From Dasypus novemcinctus (taxonomy: Eukaryota > Chordata > Mammalia > Cingulata > Dasypodidae), in NCBI RefSeq assembly GCF_030445035.2, contig NC_080683.1:96433675-96497674 (forward strand): a stretch of DNA of 64,000 nt, given 5' to 3'. Positions 15,112 through 30,499 of the stretch are shown here, in pieces (the first letter of the stretch is position 1; every line of letters starts with the position of its first letter). The notes under the pieces are model-generated. The model saw only the letters and a program-made list of their open reading frames with translations, was not told the DNA's origin and did not search any database. The position numbers and the translations under genes are program-made.

Positions 15112-15600
15112 GGGCTCACAGTAGTTGCCGAGGGCAGGGAGAGGGTAGAAGAGATGTGATGTGGGGGCATTTTTGGGATTTTGAGTTGTCCTTAATGATA
15201 TTGCAGGGTCAGATGCTGGACTTTATATATCCTACCATAACCCACTGAAAGTACTGGGGAAGAGTGTGAACTACAGGGTAAACTATTATCTGTGCAGTGC
15301 AGCAGTGCTCCGAAATGTGTTCACTGAGTGAGATGAGTGCGCCACAATGATGAGGGAGGTTGTTGGTGTGGGAGGAGTGGGGTGGCGGGGTGGGGGGTAT
15401 ACAGGAACCTCTTATATTTTTTAATGTAACATTTTTTTAATGATGTATCTATCTTCAAAATAACACAATTTACAAAAATGATGGGGTGGGGGGTGGGGAG
15501 TGAGATATAGGGGAACCTCTTATGTTTTTTGTTTTTTTATGTTTTTTAATGTAACATTCCTTGTGATCTATTAACTTTAATTTTAAAAAAATTAAAAAAA
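15112..15600 (+). mobile_element. Xenarthran LINE-like 3' end with duplicated tail
   Basis: Starts gtagttgccgagggcaggga and runs through ccataacccactgaaagtac to aacctcttatattttttaat. The tail module then occurs a second time (15483-15590) after an 'acaatttacaaaaatgatgg' linker, followed by an A-rich end. Copies at 45776 and 60345 share the body. 5' truncation with a common 3' end suggests LINE retroposition. Confidence 0.7.
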
Positions 15601-15952
15601 AAGAAACAAAACAGATAGTAATTGGGATTAAAAAATTTGAAAGAGAACTATTATTATAGATATGGAATATTCAAAAGAAAAAACATTCCTGCCAATGATT
15701 AACTTTATAAAATAAACAAATATCAATTAAAAAAAAAAATAAAGCAGGACTCAAGAGATTAGATTGGCTTAATCTTCATTGCCTGGATTTTTGTTTCTTG
15801 GTAAACTAAGCTTAGATGTTTTTACATAGGAACTAAAAGATAAATTCTGAAACAAAAAGATAGATTCCTTTAAGCTGTTTAAGTCACTATCAACAGGTTT
15901 CATCAGGCACAGGGGCTATTTTTCTTAATGGCATTAATGACAAAGTCCCTTA

Positions 15953-16267
<315 letters not shown>

Positions 16268-16654
16268 TCATTTATACAAAAAACACTCCCAATATTAAAA
16301 GATAATAAAACATCGCTCACAATTTGAGTTTGGTGTTACAAATCCAATTCAACCTGAGATTTTATGTTACTGCTTTCTGTATTCTTTTAGTTGCTGCCCT
16401 ATTAGGGGTGCCAGCACAGGTGGCTTTGCTTGGGTCTATGACTAGACACTTGCAGGCTTTCCACCCAAAAAACAACCCTCACCTCCCCCCAATCCACCAG
16501 CCAACTGTGCAGTGGTGACAGCTCCTTAAGTGCAATTTCCATTTCCACCAAACCAGATCCTCCTGTGGATGAGGAACAGAGCACATTTGATGGGAGACAC
16601 CAACTAGAAACCTCCCTTACATTCTGAGGGGTAGCAGAATGGCGTGGCAAAAAG

Positions 16655-16850
16655 GAGCTGTTCTGGAGGTAGACTGCTTGGCTCTCCATTCCAGCTCTGA
16701 TACCTGCTATCTGTGCAGCTCTGTGGGAAATTTACTGAACTATATCCCTAAGTCTCAGTATTCTCATCCATAAAACAGGAATAAGAGTATCTACTGAGAG
16801 GACTCTGCAATTTATAAAGCAGTTGGTACTGTGACTGGAACTTATGTCAT
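16655..16850 (+). mobile_element. MIR SINE
   Basis: Matches MIR order: ttctggaggtagactgcttg, ctcagtattctcatccataa and aacaggaataagagtatcta. Ancient copy. Confidence 0.7.
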
Positions 16851-19339
16851 TCATCTTCATCATTTACATCTCCATAGTGGTGATATTTGAATCAAGTTCC
16901 TCCACAATAATTCTATAATATTAAAAAGAATACTAATATAAATGAAAAAGTATATTTTTAGAAAAGGATAAAGACCTTTAAATTTGGGAAAAATGGTAAT
17001 CTGAACAAAAGTAATTTATACTTTTATGACTGTCAATATTCCTTTAAACTAGACAGAGAAAAGAAAGTAAGCCTTATCTCTTAAAGAGCAAAAATGAAAG
17101 GGTTGTTTGAATTACTAATTTCTACTTATTGTAAAAGGAAATGCTTCCTCCCTCCCCCACCAATTACTTCATAGAAGAAAAAGGGTCATGATTGTGCCTA
17201 CACTTGTAATACCACTATCCAAAAAGTGGGTTTTTCAGGAATAATAGACACAGGAAAAAAAACTTCTGATAGAGAAAATGAATACACAGGCAGATAAAAT
17301 CTTTTCAACCTTTATCAGAAAATAAACAAATGAAACCATGATGGTCAGAAATAAATGAACATGCTACTGTGCTCATTAAAGGTGGTTAAGCTAATTTTAT
17401 TGATGGTCTAGTTCTTAAATTACTTCATTCTTATTTAAGGCATCTTAACATCTTAGCTATTTATACTTCTCATAGCACAAACTGCAATAAAGTCCTTCAA
17501 GCAGATACTTGTTCATCATCCAAGAAATTATTCTATGTGTTGAGAGTAATAGCTTTTTTGAGGGGCATGGATTATAGAAACATTATTACCACATTATAGA
17601 TCTTGAATAAAAGACTATGTTATTTCTGGCATGGATCTGACCAAGTGGCTACCTCTTAAAATAAACTACGATGAAGTTCCAAGACCTTCAAAGCAATGGT
17701 TTTGTGTGGCAATGGGAAAATGTAAATAAATACAAAGGAGGAAAAAAAAAAATAGTCATTAGGGACCCCACAGTAACTTTGTGTCCAGACTACAGAGAAT
17801 TGATTAGGAAAAATGAGCTCTGTATGTTTTGTGATTTCATCTTTTTACATTAAGGTGATGCTCTTAGACTCCTAATTTTCTGATATATCACCTGCCCAGG
17901 TACCACTCACTGCTGGCAGGATGAGCTTCCACTGCTGTGGATTCTTAGTATGGTTTCCTCGTAGGACTATGATAGCCTATTTAAAGTTTCAAATATTTTT
18001 TTAGTAAAATAACCAAAGAAAACATATTACTCTGGGATTAAATGCTTCCCCAAATCCATTCTGAATCTAAACTTGAGAAACCTTAGCTCTAGTAACTCAA
18101 CTGCCCAGGACAATAATGTAAGCGATCCTTCCCTTGAAAATGATGATCATTTAAATACAACTTAGCAGAAAGAAACTACTTTGGGAAACATTGCTGCTTG
18201 TCAAAATCAGAAGTTTACTTGTTCTAGCTTTGTTTTCTAAGTTGAAAGCATATAAAGGATTGAAACTGTTTTCTTACGGTTAAGAGAAACAGGAAACACT
18301 TTGGCTTCCTTTGTTCTTAATGGATTTTCCTGTCAATGATTTATCTAAATACAACATACTAAAAGCTGTGGGGGTATAGTTTTAGAAATTGGGAGGAAAC
18401 TATTTCAAAGAATATTTCAAAGTTGCCTTTCAGGGAGCATCAAGGTCTTAGGGGGTTTCTTTGAAATTAGAATAATTAAAATGACTGACAGTATGGTAAT
18501 TAGAAGATGACATAACAGAAACCATAACATAGAGAAGAACTCCCTAGGTTAAAACCTGAAACTTCAAAGGAACAAAGAAAAATTGACCTGGAAGAGATAC
18601 ATGGACCATATATCCTCGTTTGCTTTTGACATTTATTGTGTGATTTAATAGAGGCTGTGCCAAAAGAATCCCAGTGTTCTAACTAGGGTGCTTCAGGGTC
18701 TTACAAGTGAAACAGGAAAAAGTTGTATCTGCTCTGCTTAGTGAAGCTCCCAATTGATGGTGGGATGGGAACCACCATAATGTTCAATCTAGTCCACAAG
18801 AGCAAAGCAAGTTTCACTTACATGTGAATACACTGACCTATGACAAAATCAGAACACCTCGGTTTCAGAACAACTGCATAGCTAGAATTACAAATTTCTA
18901 TTTTTCCCTTACTACTTATTATTCTTGATTATGAATAAATTTCTAAGTAATCAATAAAAAGATCAATTTTCTGAACATTCAGCCACAATTTCACATTATT
19001 TGAGGGTGTTTTGAAAAGGATTAATATTAAAAGTGATGGATGAGTTGTAAAATACATATCCATTACTAAGGCACCTGATTCTACTATGAAATTTTGTTCT
19101 TGAAAAGATGAATATGCATTTGTTTTATATAAAATAATTTCTTTTTGGCTTTATTTATATTCAACTTTATTTTCATTTTTGACTGAGGCTTAATTGGAGG
19201 TGTTTCATAGTTTACTTTTAACTGACCACCTCCTCTTGACTTTGCTAAGTAGTTTCTGACTTATAACTGCCTGGAAATAAACACTTAAATGCACTATGGA
19301 AGTTCTTACTCATAAATGACTCCACAGTGCTGAAGCGAA

Positions 19340-19530
19340 AAAGGATAGGTGATGGCACAGGCTATTTTAGTTTGAGTTTTGGTCCCACACTCAGCCTCTC
19401 TGAAGCTTAGCTCCCATATCTGCGAAACTGGGTAAATAATATTGCAAAATATTGTGAGGGAAAAAATCTACCCTATTTAAGGGATCTATTTTACATATTG
19501 CTTAGCACACGTAAGCAATTCAATAACGTC
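19340..19530 (+). mobile_element. MIR SINE
   Basis: Contains ctctctgaagcttagctccc, catatctgcgaaactgggta and a gcttagcacacgtaagcaat tail like the MIR/L2 core end. Confidence 0.6.
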
Positions 19531-20022
19531 CTTTCTTTCTCATTCCTCCTCCATTACAAAGGATATTTTAAAATAATTTTCCCTTAAGTACTAGTTGGGT
19601 TAGTTCAGATATGTGCATTTCCTTAGATTAATAACACATCTGTATAACCTCATGTTTGTGTTTCTCCAGAAATAAATTTCCTTCAAATGGAGACAGAGAT
19701 TGGAATTGTCCACAACCCCAGGCAATCTTAATGAACTCAATTTTCAGAATACAAATTTGAGATTTCCTACCACAATTTAAATTCTAGCTTTAAGTGGGGA
19801 ACTCACATTCATGAAAGGAGAATTTTTAAAATTTCAGATATGAGAATATTTACTGAGGTCTGAACAATGTAAAAAATTTTAATTGCCCTATTATAACTAA
19901 ACACATTAAGTACGATTATTATTATTATAATTACAATAGCAGATATCGAACTCTATCGAGTTCTGTAACACCCTTATGTGGTATTCCATCTTTTCAGTAA
20001 AGCTTGATTAATATGCAAGTTA

Positions 20023-20214
<192 letters not shown>

Positions 20215-20696
20215 TCAGCCTTATTTCTGATAATGCAGCAAAATCATTTTCACAACCTGATGTAAAACCCTATGTCAATTGCAACACAAAGTTACATTTA
20301 ACTATAGCAGGTCTCCAATATCTAGAAAGATATTCTGAAATTAGTAGATGTGCTGTTAATATAATATACTCTAAATAATTACCATGGTGATTTTGTACGC
20401 ATGAAGACAAAAGTTATATAATCTCCTCTAATTCTAAAAGTCTGGTTCTCTGGTAAAAAAATGCCAAGCTAAAATGCTTCACAACATATATTCAAATAAT
20501 ATTTTTCATTGCTTTAACTCTCAATAATATGAAATTCTATTGAAGCTATTAAGAATCAGCAAATCCTTAAAAAGAAAACAAAACCTGGTTCACAATGAAA
20601 TGTGTAGCCCCTCAAGCTCTTTTGCCTTTCTTCTTCCTATTTTTATTTTGATAAGTTTTCTGGTGTTAAAAATTTGGAGGGTCCAAAACCTAGTGC

Positions 20697-20719
20697 GTGT
20701 ATGTGTGTGTGTGTGTGTG
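20697..20719. repeat. (GT)n microsatellite followed by a G run
   Basis: A GT dinucleotide run followed directly by about nine G. Confidence 0.85.
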
Positions 20720-20824
20720 GGGGGGGAGGGAGTAAAAGAGGAGAGAGAGTGTGGGCACAAGTTTTTCTTCCTAATACTCCATTCCTACATTCTTTGCCAT
20801 CTTTACACAATAACTGTAAACTTG

Positions 20825-20965
20825 TAGGGTAAGTATCATTATCCTTATTTTAAAATTGAGATAACAGAGGCCAAATGAGATTAAAATGTTGGCAAATGCC
20901 ACAGGACTCCAGAACCCACACAGGGTTTTGAATTATGATCCGCTTGTTTTTCCCCTGCAACACTG
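20825..20965 (-). mobile_element. MIR fragment
   Basis: Plus strand gtaagtatcattatccttat, attttaaaattgagataaca and an acccacacagggttt-like block follow antisense MIR. Confidence 0.5.
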
Positions 20966-21659
20966 TATTCTCTTACCTACTGCTTGCATCAATACTTTTG
21001 TTTTTAAGATGTTTGCCTACAAAAACAGAAACACAATTTATTTGGAATATCATTTCTAGAAACCCTAGAGAATTTGAGCATTAATAAGATAGCCTTACTT
21101 TGGAAAATTGTGCTTTAAGATTCATAACTCAAAAGTAATTTCATTTATCTATTTTAAAATCAAAACATTTATTTGTTGACTTAGCTATACAAAAGTCAGT
21201 CAGTATTTTTAGAATGCTTTGAACAGTTTAAACTGAAGTTTGATACCACATCTTTATGTTTGTACAATCCTCAGTAAGATTATCTGCAGTATTAGCAACC
21301 ATTCAAAGAACAAACCATTGGTTAAAATCACATCGATTTAAGGCTTGCTAAATGTTTAAATGCATGGACTGCTCATACTGACATCTATTATTTGATTCAC
21401 TCATGTCTATTAAGTTGGTTCTTGGCAAATAAAACCCTTTAAAGGCAAAATTAACTCATCTGAATTTTGACCCAGAAGTTGAAATAACAAGCATGAAGGT
21501 CACAGTCTTACTGGCAAAACTGACGTACAATGCCTCTGTGTCACTCGGCTCAAGGTTGAGGGCAATGCATATTCTATTTTAACATTTTACTGGAATTTTA
21601 CATGTTCAATTCATGATTTAAAATCTCTAGGTTTTCATTCTTCCAAACTGAAGACAGTG
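20966..21659. other. MAN1A1: Intron, nothing recognised
   Basis: AT-rich sequence between a MIR and the WTAP retrocopy, with no exon or repeat that I can name. Confidence 0.45.
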
Positions 21660-22195
21660 TGCCACAGACTTAAGACCTCTGTTTCTCCTCTCTTTCCTTC
21701 AACTTGACACATTTCTCAAGTGTCTACATGTTCTAGAAGGAGAATTTTCAGAGGTGGCCAGTTCTTCGGAATAGTCCGATGCCATCAGGGCTCTATCAGG
21801 AGTAAACTTCCAGGCCTTCAGTTCATTTTGGGTTTGTTCCAGTTCATCTTTAGTCTGTTTCAATTCACATTTCTCTTTTACGAAAAACAAGTTGATTGCT
21901 GGGTCTAACCATTGCTGATCTCAGTTGGGCAGTGCTAAGCTGCTGGACTTGCTTCAGGTACTGGATATGAGTAGTACATTCTTGCATCTCCTGTTCCTTG
22001 GTTGCTAGCCTCATTACAAGGATGTTTTCCCTGTGTGCAGACTCTTGCTGTTGTTGCTTTAGTTTTTCTTCAGATTCCTTTAAACCAGTTACATCAGTAG
22101 AGTTAAGATCTGTATGTTTGCCCTCCAAAGCTTGCACATGTGCTTCATATTCTGTAACGCCATCAGAGTTGAATGAAAAACTACTTGGATGTCTA
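21660..22195 (-). pseudogene. WTAP: WTAP retropseudogene (truncated)
   Basis: A broken copy of the pre-mRNA adenosine methyltransferase regulator WTAP in the same orientation as MAN1A1. One frame reads VQALEGKHTDLNSTDVTGLK, ESEEKLKQQQQESAHRENIL and VMRLATKEQEMQECTTHIQY; a second frame continues ELKQTKDELEQTQNEL and AWKFTPD. The frame changes near 21905, where GTTA replaces the expected GTA, a one-base insertion. The coding match starts at about residue 32 of the protein, so the N-terminus is missing. No introns interrupt it, which supports retroposition. After AWKFTPD the frame reads RALMASDYSEELATSE instead of the long-isoform continuation. It cannot make WTAP. Confidence 0.82.
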
Positions 22196-22237
22196 TAGAG
22201 ACATCTAAAATTAAACAGGTTAAAAAATTGAATTCAT

Positions 22238-22342
22238 GGGAGCAGATGTAGCTCAAGAGGTTGAGTGCCTGCTTCCCATGTATGAGATCCTAGGTTCGAT
22301 CTCGGGTACCTTCTAAACAAACAAACAAACAAATAAACAACC
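22238..22342 (+). mobile_element. DAS-type SINE monomer
   Basis: tRNA-like head gggagcagatgtagctcaag and B-box region taggttcgatctcgggtacc, then a (CAAA)n-like tail. Single unit. Confidence 0.88.
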
Positions 22343-22379
22343 CCCAAAATAATTATCTTTTCTTCCTCAACTGATCTTA

Positions 22380-23105
22380 TGCTTCGGTTTCTATCTCAGA
22401 ACCCAGTACCAACCACTGACCCTATTGCACACATCAGAAATCAGATCGTCTTTCTTTACTTTTCCTCTCCCTCACTTCCCATACCCAATGAGCTCCCAAA
22501 CTCTATTAATTTTACTTACTTAAGTATTTCTAGAATCCATCCACTCCACTCTGCCGTCACAAATAGACGCATGGCCCAAGTCACCACAATCTGCCTCTGA
22601 GTCTGTAATACCTGATCTCCTGCATCTACTCTAATAACATGTGGCTCATTAAATTAAAATTAAAAGAAAATAAAATGGTAAAAGTCACACTGTGGCAACT
22701 GTACTGGGCTTGGAAGACACAGAACATTTCCATTATCACAGAAAGTTCTAAAGGCAGTGCCCCTCCGATCTATTCCCCATGCTAATGACAGAGTGACCCT
22801 TTTGACATGGGAATCCAGTCACTGCCTTACTTGAAGCCTGTTAATGACAAGGACCCAAATCCTGAAGGAGATGCGGGGGCCCTGTGTCATCCCAACCCTC
22901 TCTATACCGTTGGTCTTGCTTCACTTGCTCACTGCTTTCTTCTTACACTGACCTCCTTGTGGTCCCGCAAAAACATCAGGACCCTTCCCAACTCTGGGCT
23001 CCTGTAGGCATGTTCTTTTTGCCTGAAATGGACTCCCTTAATATCTGGGATCAAATGCCACTTCCTCAAAGAAGCCTTCCCTGACTCTCCCCCTAGGTTT
23101 CCTTG
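22380..23105 (+). mobile_element. L2 LINE fragment
   Basis: Pyrimidine-rich L2 3' coding/UTR text in sense orientation, ending with cacttcctcaaagaagcctt and ccctgactctccccctag, a hallmark of L2. Diverged; no intact frame. Confidence 0.6.
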
Positions 23106-23805
23106 TTATATTCTTTTGTGTATGTGTGCTAACATACATATAACATAAAACCACCCATTTTAACTACCTTCAAGCATTCAGTTCAGTGGCATCAATTACA
23201 TACACAATGTTTGGGCCACTATCACCACCATCTGTTAACAAAACTTTTTTCATTATCCCAAGTAGAAACTCTGAACCCATTAAGCATTGACTCGCCTCCC
23301 CTGCCAACCTGTAATCTACTTTCTGTCTCTATGAATTTGCATATTCTGGTTATTTCCTATATGGGAAATCATACAAGATCTGTCCTTTTGTTTCTTGCTT
23401 ATTTCACATTTCTCTCAATATGATGTCTTCAAGGTTCAACCATGTTTTACATTCATCCCTTTTACAGCTGCATAATATTCCATGGTATGTATTATTTATA
23501 CTGCATTTGTTTGTCCATTCATCAGTTGATGGGCATTTATAGTAGTATTCCATCTTTTGGCAATTATGAATAATGCTGCTAGGAACCCTGATACGTAAAT
23601 ATCTGTTCAATTCCCTGCTTTTAATTCTTTTGGGTCTATACCTAGAAGAAAGATTGCTGGGTCAAATGGTAATTCTATACTTAACTTTTTCAGGAATTGC
23701 CAAACTTTTTCACAGCAACTGTACCACTTTACATTGTACCAACAATGAACTAGTGTTCCTATTTCTCTATATCCTCTCCAACACATTTTGTTTTTTAATA
23801 CTAGC

Positions 23806-24451
23806 TGTATTAGTCAGCCAAAGGGGTACTGTTGCAAAGTACCAGAAATCTGCTGGCTTTTATAAAAGGTATTTATCTGTAGTAGAGGCTTACAGTTACA
23901 AGGCCATAAAGAGTTCAACTCAAGGTACCCTAACAGGCATTTTCTCACCAAAGATGGTTGCCTATCTCTGTGAGGGTTTGGCCAGCCTTCCTTCCTCCTC
24001 TTAAGGCTCCATGGTCCCAGCTTCTTCCAGCCTAGCTATAGGCTGGCATAGCACTCATTTCTTTCTGGATTCAGCTGCTCTAGTGTCTTCACAAGGTCAG
24101 ATGTAAACTATCAGGTAGATGGCTCACCTCTCCCCAGGGCTCCAGGATCAAAACTGACAAAAGTTCTCTCTCTGGTATCTATGGAGCTCTTGTGTCTTCT
24201 TCTGTGTGCTCCTGTGTGCCTTTTTGAGTGAGTGTCCATTTATATAGCCCACCAAGGGGGCGGGGACTCAGCCCTCAGTCATAACCTACTGACATGGTCA
24301 AATCAAAGCCCTAATCTTGACTTAATCAAACAAAAGTAAAGCCTTTGACTTTAATACAATCAAAGGGGATCATGGCCAAAGGAATAGACCAATTTACAAA
24401 CATAATCAAATACATATTTTTAAAATTAATAAATAATATCAAACTGCTAGA
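23806..24451 (-). mobile_element. MaLR-like solo LTR inside the L1
   Basis: Reverse-oriented copy of the family at 2989, 36463 and 39191. It begins TGTATTAGTCAGCCAAAGG and ends AAACTGCTAGA, where the sister copy has CTACA. Flanks ctagc and gcagc are a weak 5-base duplication. The 143-residue open frame that overlaps it is not a gene. Confidence 0.75.
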
Positions 24452-24495
24452 GCAGCCATTCTATTGGGTGTGAAATGGTATCTCATTGTGGTTTT

Positions 24496-24715
24496 TTTGT
24501 TTTGTTTTGTTTTTTGAGCTTCTGGGACTGGAGATCGAACCCAGGACCTCTTATGTAGGATGCTGGTGCTCAACCACTGAGCCACATTGGCTCCCCTGAG
24601 TTAGCTTTTTTGTTTGTTTCTCTGTTGTTCTTTTTTTTAGGAGGCACAGGAACTGAACTCAGGACCTTCCATGTGGGAAGCAGGTGCTTATCTGCTTGAG
24701 CCACATCTGCTCCTG
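24496..24715 (-). mobile_element. Dimeric DAS-type SINE
   Basis: Two reversed tRNA-like units separated by a T-rich linker, bounded by perfect 15-base duplications TCTCATTGTGGTTTT at 24481-24495 and 24716-24730. The target lies in the antisense L1. Confidence 0.92.
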
Positions 24716-24964
24716 TCTCATTGTGGTTTTGATTTGCATTTCTCTAAGGCTAACGAGGGTGACTATTTTTCATGTGCTTATTTTTTCTTTTTCTTTTTCA
24801 CCATTTATATATCCTCTTTGGAGAAATGTCTATTCAAGTCTTTTGCCCATTTTTAAATTGGGTTCTTTGCCTTTTTGTTTTTACCTTGTGATACTCTTTT
24901 TGATAGCCCACATCAACCACACTTGCAATTTCATAATATGGTAAAATTCCTTTTCTGTCTCCTC

Positions 24965-25075
24965 TATGAGATCCTGATTTGAGTGGGTAGGGACCAAACC
25001 TAGTCTAGGCTAGTCTACACTAGTCCCTAGAAAGAGTCTTCTGCATAGTAGGCACTCAACACACAACTGATGAAC
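24965..25075 (+). mobile_element. L2/MIR 3' end fragment
   Basis: gtgggtagggaccaaaccta and cttctgcatagtaggcactc followed by aacacacaactgatgaac, the sense L2 tail. Confidence 0.55.
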
Positions 25076-26440
25076 AAAGCAAAATTCTTGTAAGTGAACC
25101 TTAAAGGGACTGTATCAATTCAAGCTAGAACAGCCATATTTCTATGTATTTTTTGATAAGATTATTGCAGAAAGGCCAGAATTACAGTTTTAATTTTAAT
25201 GTAAAATCTGTTTTTAAAATTAAGGCTGATTTTTAAAATTAGTGTTTGAAATGACCTTTACTGTTTCCTAAATAAATCACCGCAAAACCTCTGACATTTT
25301 CAAACTAAATAGACAAAGCACTGTCTCATCAATAACAAGCCCTGCTATAAACATGATTGCTAGAGACAAATGCAAGTGATGCATGGTAGAGCAAATCACT
25401 ATCTGGTTACTGTCAAAATAACAAGGACTAAATGAAGTAATAGGAAATGATGTCCACGATCCAGACATGTCCTTCAGAGTTAAGGCAATAAGAGCTGAAA
25501 ACTAACAGCCAGAAACAGCTTGATTTTTTCCCCCTTTGGGTTATGATTCTGTAATGAATGGAAGAAGCAAGCTTGGGCATTTGGGGATTTTTTAAAAAAG
25601 AAAAAGGCTTACATAATATCACATTTGCTTAAATCTTGTTAAGTGCTAAGTTGATTTCCTATTTTCAAAAAAATTTCCTACCTATAAAAACTTAACATGT
25701 GGAAAGAATCAAAACAAGAGGAGAAACAGGAGAAAGCAAACTTCCTTTTGATAATTTAGCATCTCACTCATTAAGTTTCCTCCAGGTCTGGACAACTGTT
25801 TGCATTGGCAACAGAGTCCTGGGTAAACATCTTAGTGGATGTGGGGAGAACATGGATGATTTTAAGGGCAGGAAAGGGACCACCTATTTCCAGAAAGAAC
25901 ATATATGGTATTTTTATGCCCAACTGCTCTAAATGTGATGTGTACTGTAGTCACTCAAATTTTATGCTCTTCCCTAAAGGGGTAATTTATTAGGTTTCAC
26001 AAAAAGTATCTGAAATGAGCATAAGTATTTGAGGCCAAATACTAATACCTAAAAAAGAGAGTGAATCAAGTACCAAAAGAATCAAGACAAGGGATTAAAA
26101 TAGCCAATATTGTCATTTTTTTATTGTTTGTAGACTCCTCTACAAAAGTAGAGAGTTCTCTGCTCAAAGCAGTCCCCCAATGATGCCTGTTATAGGAAGC
26201 AGAGAAGGGTGACACCTGAATCTGAAAGTTCTCTGCTCAAAGCAGATCCCAATGATGCCAGTTATAGAAAGCAGAAAGGGTGATAACTGTTCCGTGCTTA
26301 GGCATAGAGCCTAACATTCTGGCCTCGGTCACAGGAACAGTTGATACTATCAGTGACCTACACTGGATACTGCCTCTCAGCCATTACTGAGGAGCAGGGG
26401 ACACCGTTAAAAGAGAATAACCAGAACCATTATTAAAAGC
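25076..26440. other. MAN1A1: Intron, nothing recognised except a tandem duplication
   Basis: AT-rich sequence with no exon and no nameable repeat apart from the local duplication at 26154-26290. Confidence 0.45.
26154..26290. repeat. 73-base-period tandem duplication
   Basis: agttctctgctcaaagcag occurs at 26154 and 26227, followed in both by …caatgatgcc…gttatag…aagcag…gggtga. The units have diverged by several substitutions and small gaps, so the duplication is not recent. Confidence 0.85.
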
Positions 26441-26449
26441 AGAGGCAGA

Positions 26450-26658
26450 GGGGAGCAAATGTGGCTCAAGTTGTTGAGCTGCTTCCCACATGGGAGGTCC
26501 TGGGTTTGGTTCCCGTGCCTCCTAAAAACAAACAAACAAAAACAAATGAAAAAAAACAACTCAGGGAGCGGATATAGTTAGTGGTTGAGTGCCAGCTTCC
26601 CACATATGAGGTCCGAGGTACCTCAAACAAAATAAAGAACAAAACAAAACAACGCAAA
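26450..26658 (+). mobile_element. Dimeric DAS-type SINE
   Basis: Two tRNA-like units (ggggagcaaatgtggctcaa; gggagcggatatagttagtg) joined by an A-rich spacer. Flanked by perfect AGAGGCAGA duplications at 26441-26449 and 26659-26667. Confidence 0.9.
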
Positions 26659-26739
26659 AGAGGCAGAAAGATTGTCAGGTTGGGCACACAAATGTTCACA
26701 AAATTCAAGTAAGTAAACACCCACGAGTTGCAAGACACT

Positions 26740-27110
26740 GTGTACTAGGCATATGAATAGACACAGCGACTGTCCTCAAAAGCTTTGGCTCTCCCAGGGG
26801 AAGGATATGTAGGTGAATTATTAGGAAAAGGATTGAGACAGGGAAGTACCCAAAGTGCTGGGGCAGGGGAGGAAGAAAGGGGTGCTTGGAGGAGATGTGG
26901 GTGCTAACAAATTCTAACCAGGGCCTTGGAGAAATGGCGGTTGATTTGGGCATTGGGAGAGAAAGTAGAGAAGTGGAAGAGCTAAGGAAACAGCACAAAC
27001 CAAGGTCTGGATATGGCCCAGCAGGTCTTGATTAGAGAATGAAATAATTAAGTGTTGTGGCTGGAACACAGGATGGGGCTTGGAGGAGGAAGGTGAAGTG
27101 GGACTCATCA
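26740..27110 (-). mobile_element. L2 LINE fragment
   Basis: Purine-rich antisense L2 text (gtgtactaggcatatgaata … gatggggcttggaggagga). Diverged. Confidence 0.5.
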
Positions 27111-30325
<3,215 letters not shown>

Positions 30326-30499
30326 CTAAATAGAAAATGAAGTGTTATTATGAAAATCTGAAAAACAACTTTGGTGCTACTCCTCTTCCTTTCTTGATTA
30401 CATGTTTCCATGTTAGAAAAAAAAAATGAGTTGCATTAAATGATGTAGGATTAGAACAAAGACTGTCAGTCTTAGCTCATTATTAATAGCAGTAAGTGG

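Larger units (their letters stand above)
23110..24960 (-). mobile_element. Ancient L1 (L1M type), split by an LTR and a SINE
   Basis: Antisense L1 3' region: cacccattttaactaccttc, agctgcataatattccatgg, ttgatgggcatttatagtag and, after the insertions, gtgtgaaatggtatctcatt and gaaatgtctattcaagtctt. Removing 23806-24451 and 24496-24715 restores continuous L1 order. Confidence 0.82.

Noticed and set aside
22238-22310. tRNA gene candidate (A- and B-box-like words), also in the other SINEs
   Set aside because: The cloverleaf is not preserved and the unit continues into a SINE tail; it is a tRNA-derived retroposon, not a tRNA gene.
23573-24004. 143-residue forward open frame
   Set aside because: It crosses the border between an antisense L1 and an LTR, so it is a chance fusion.
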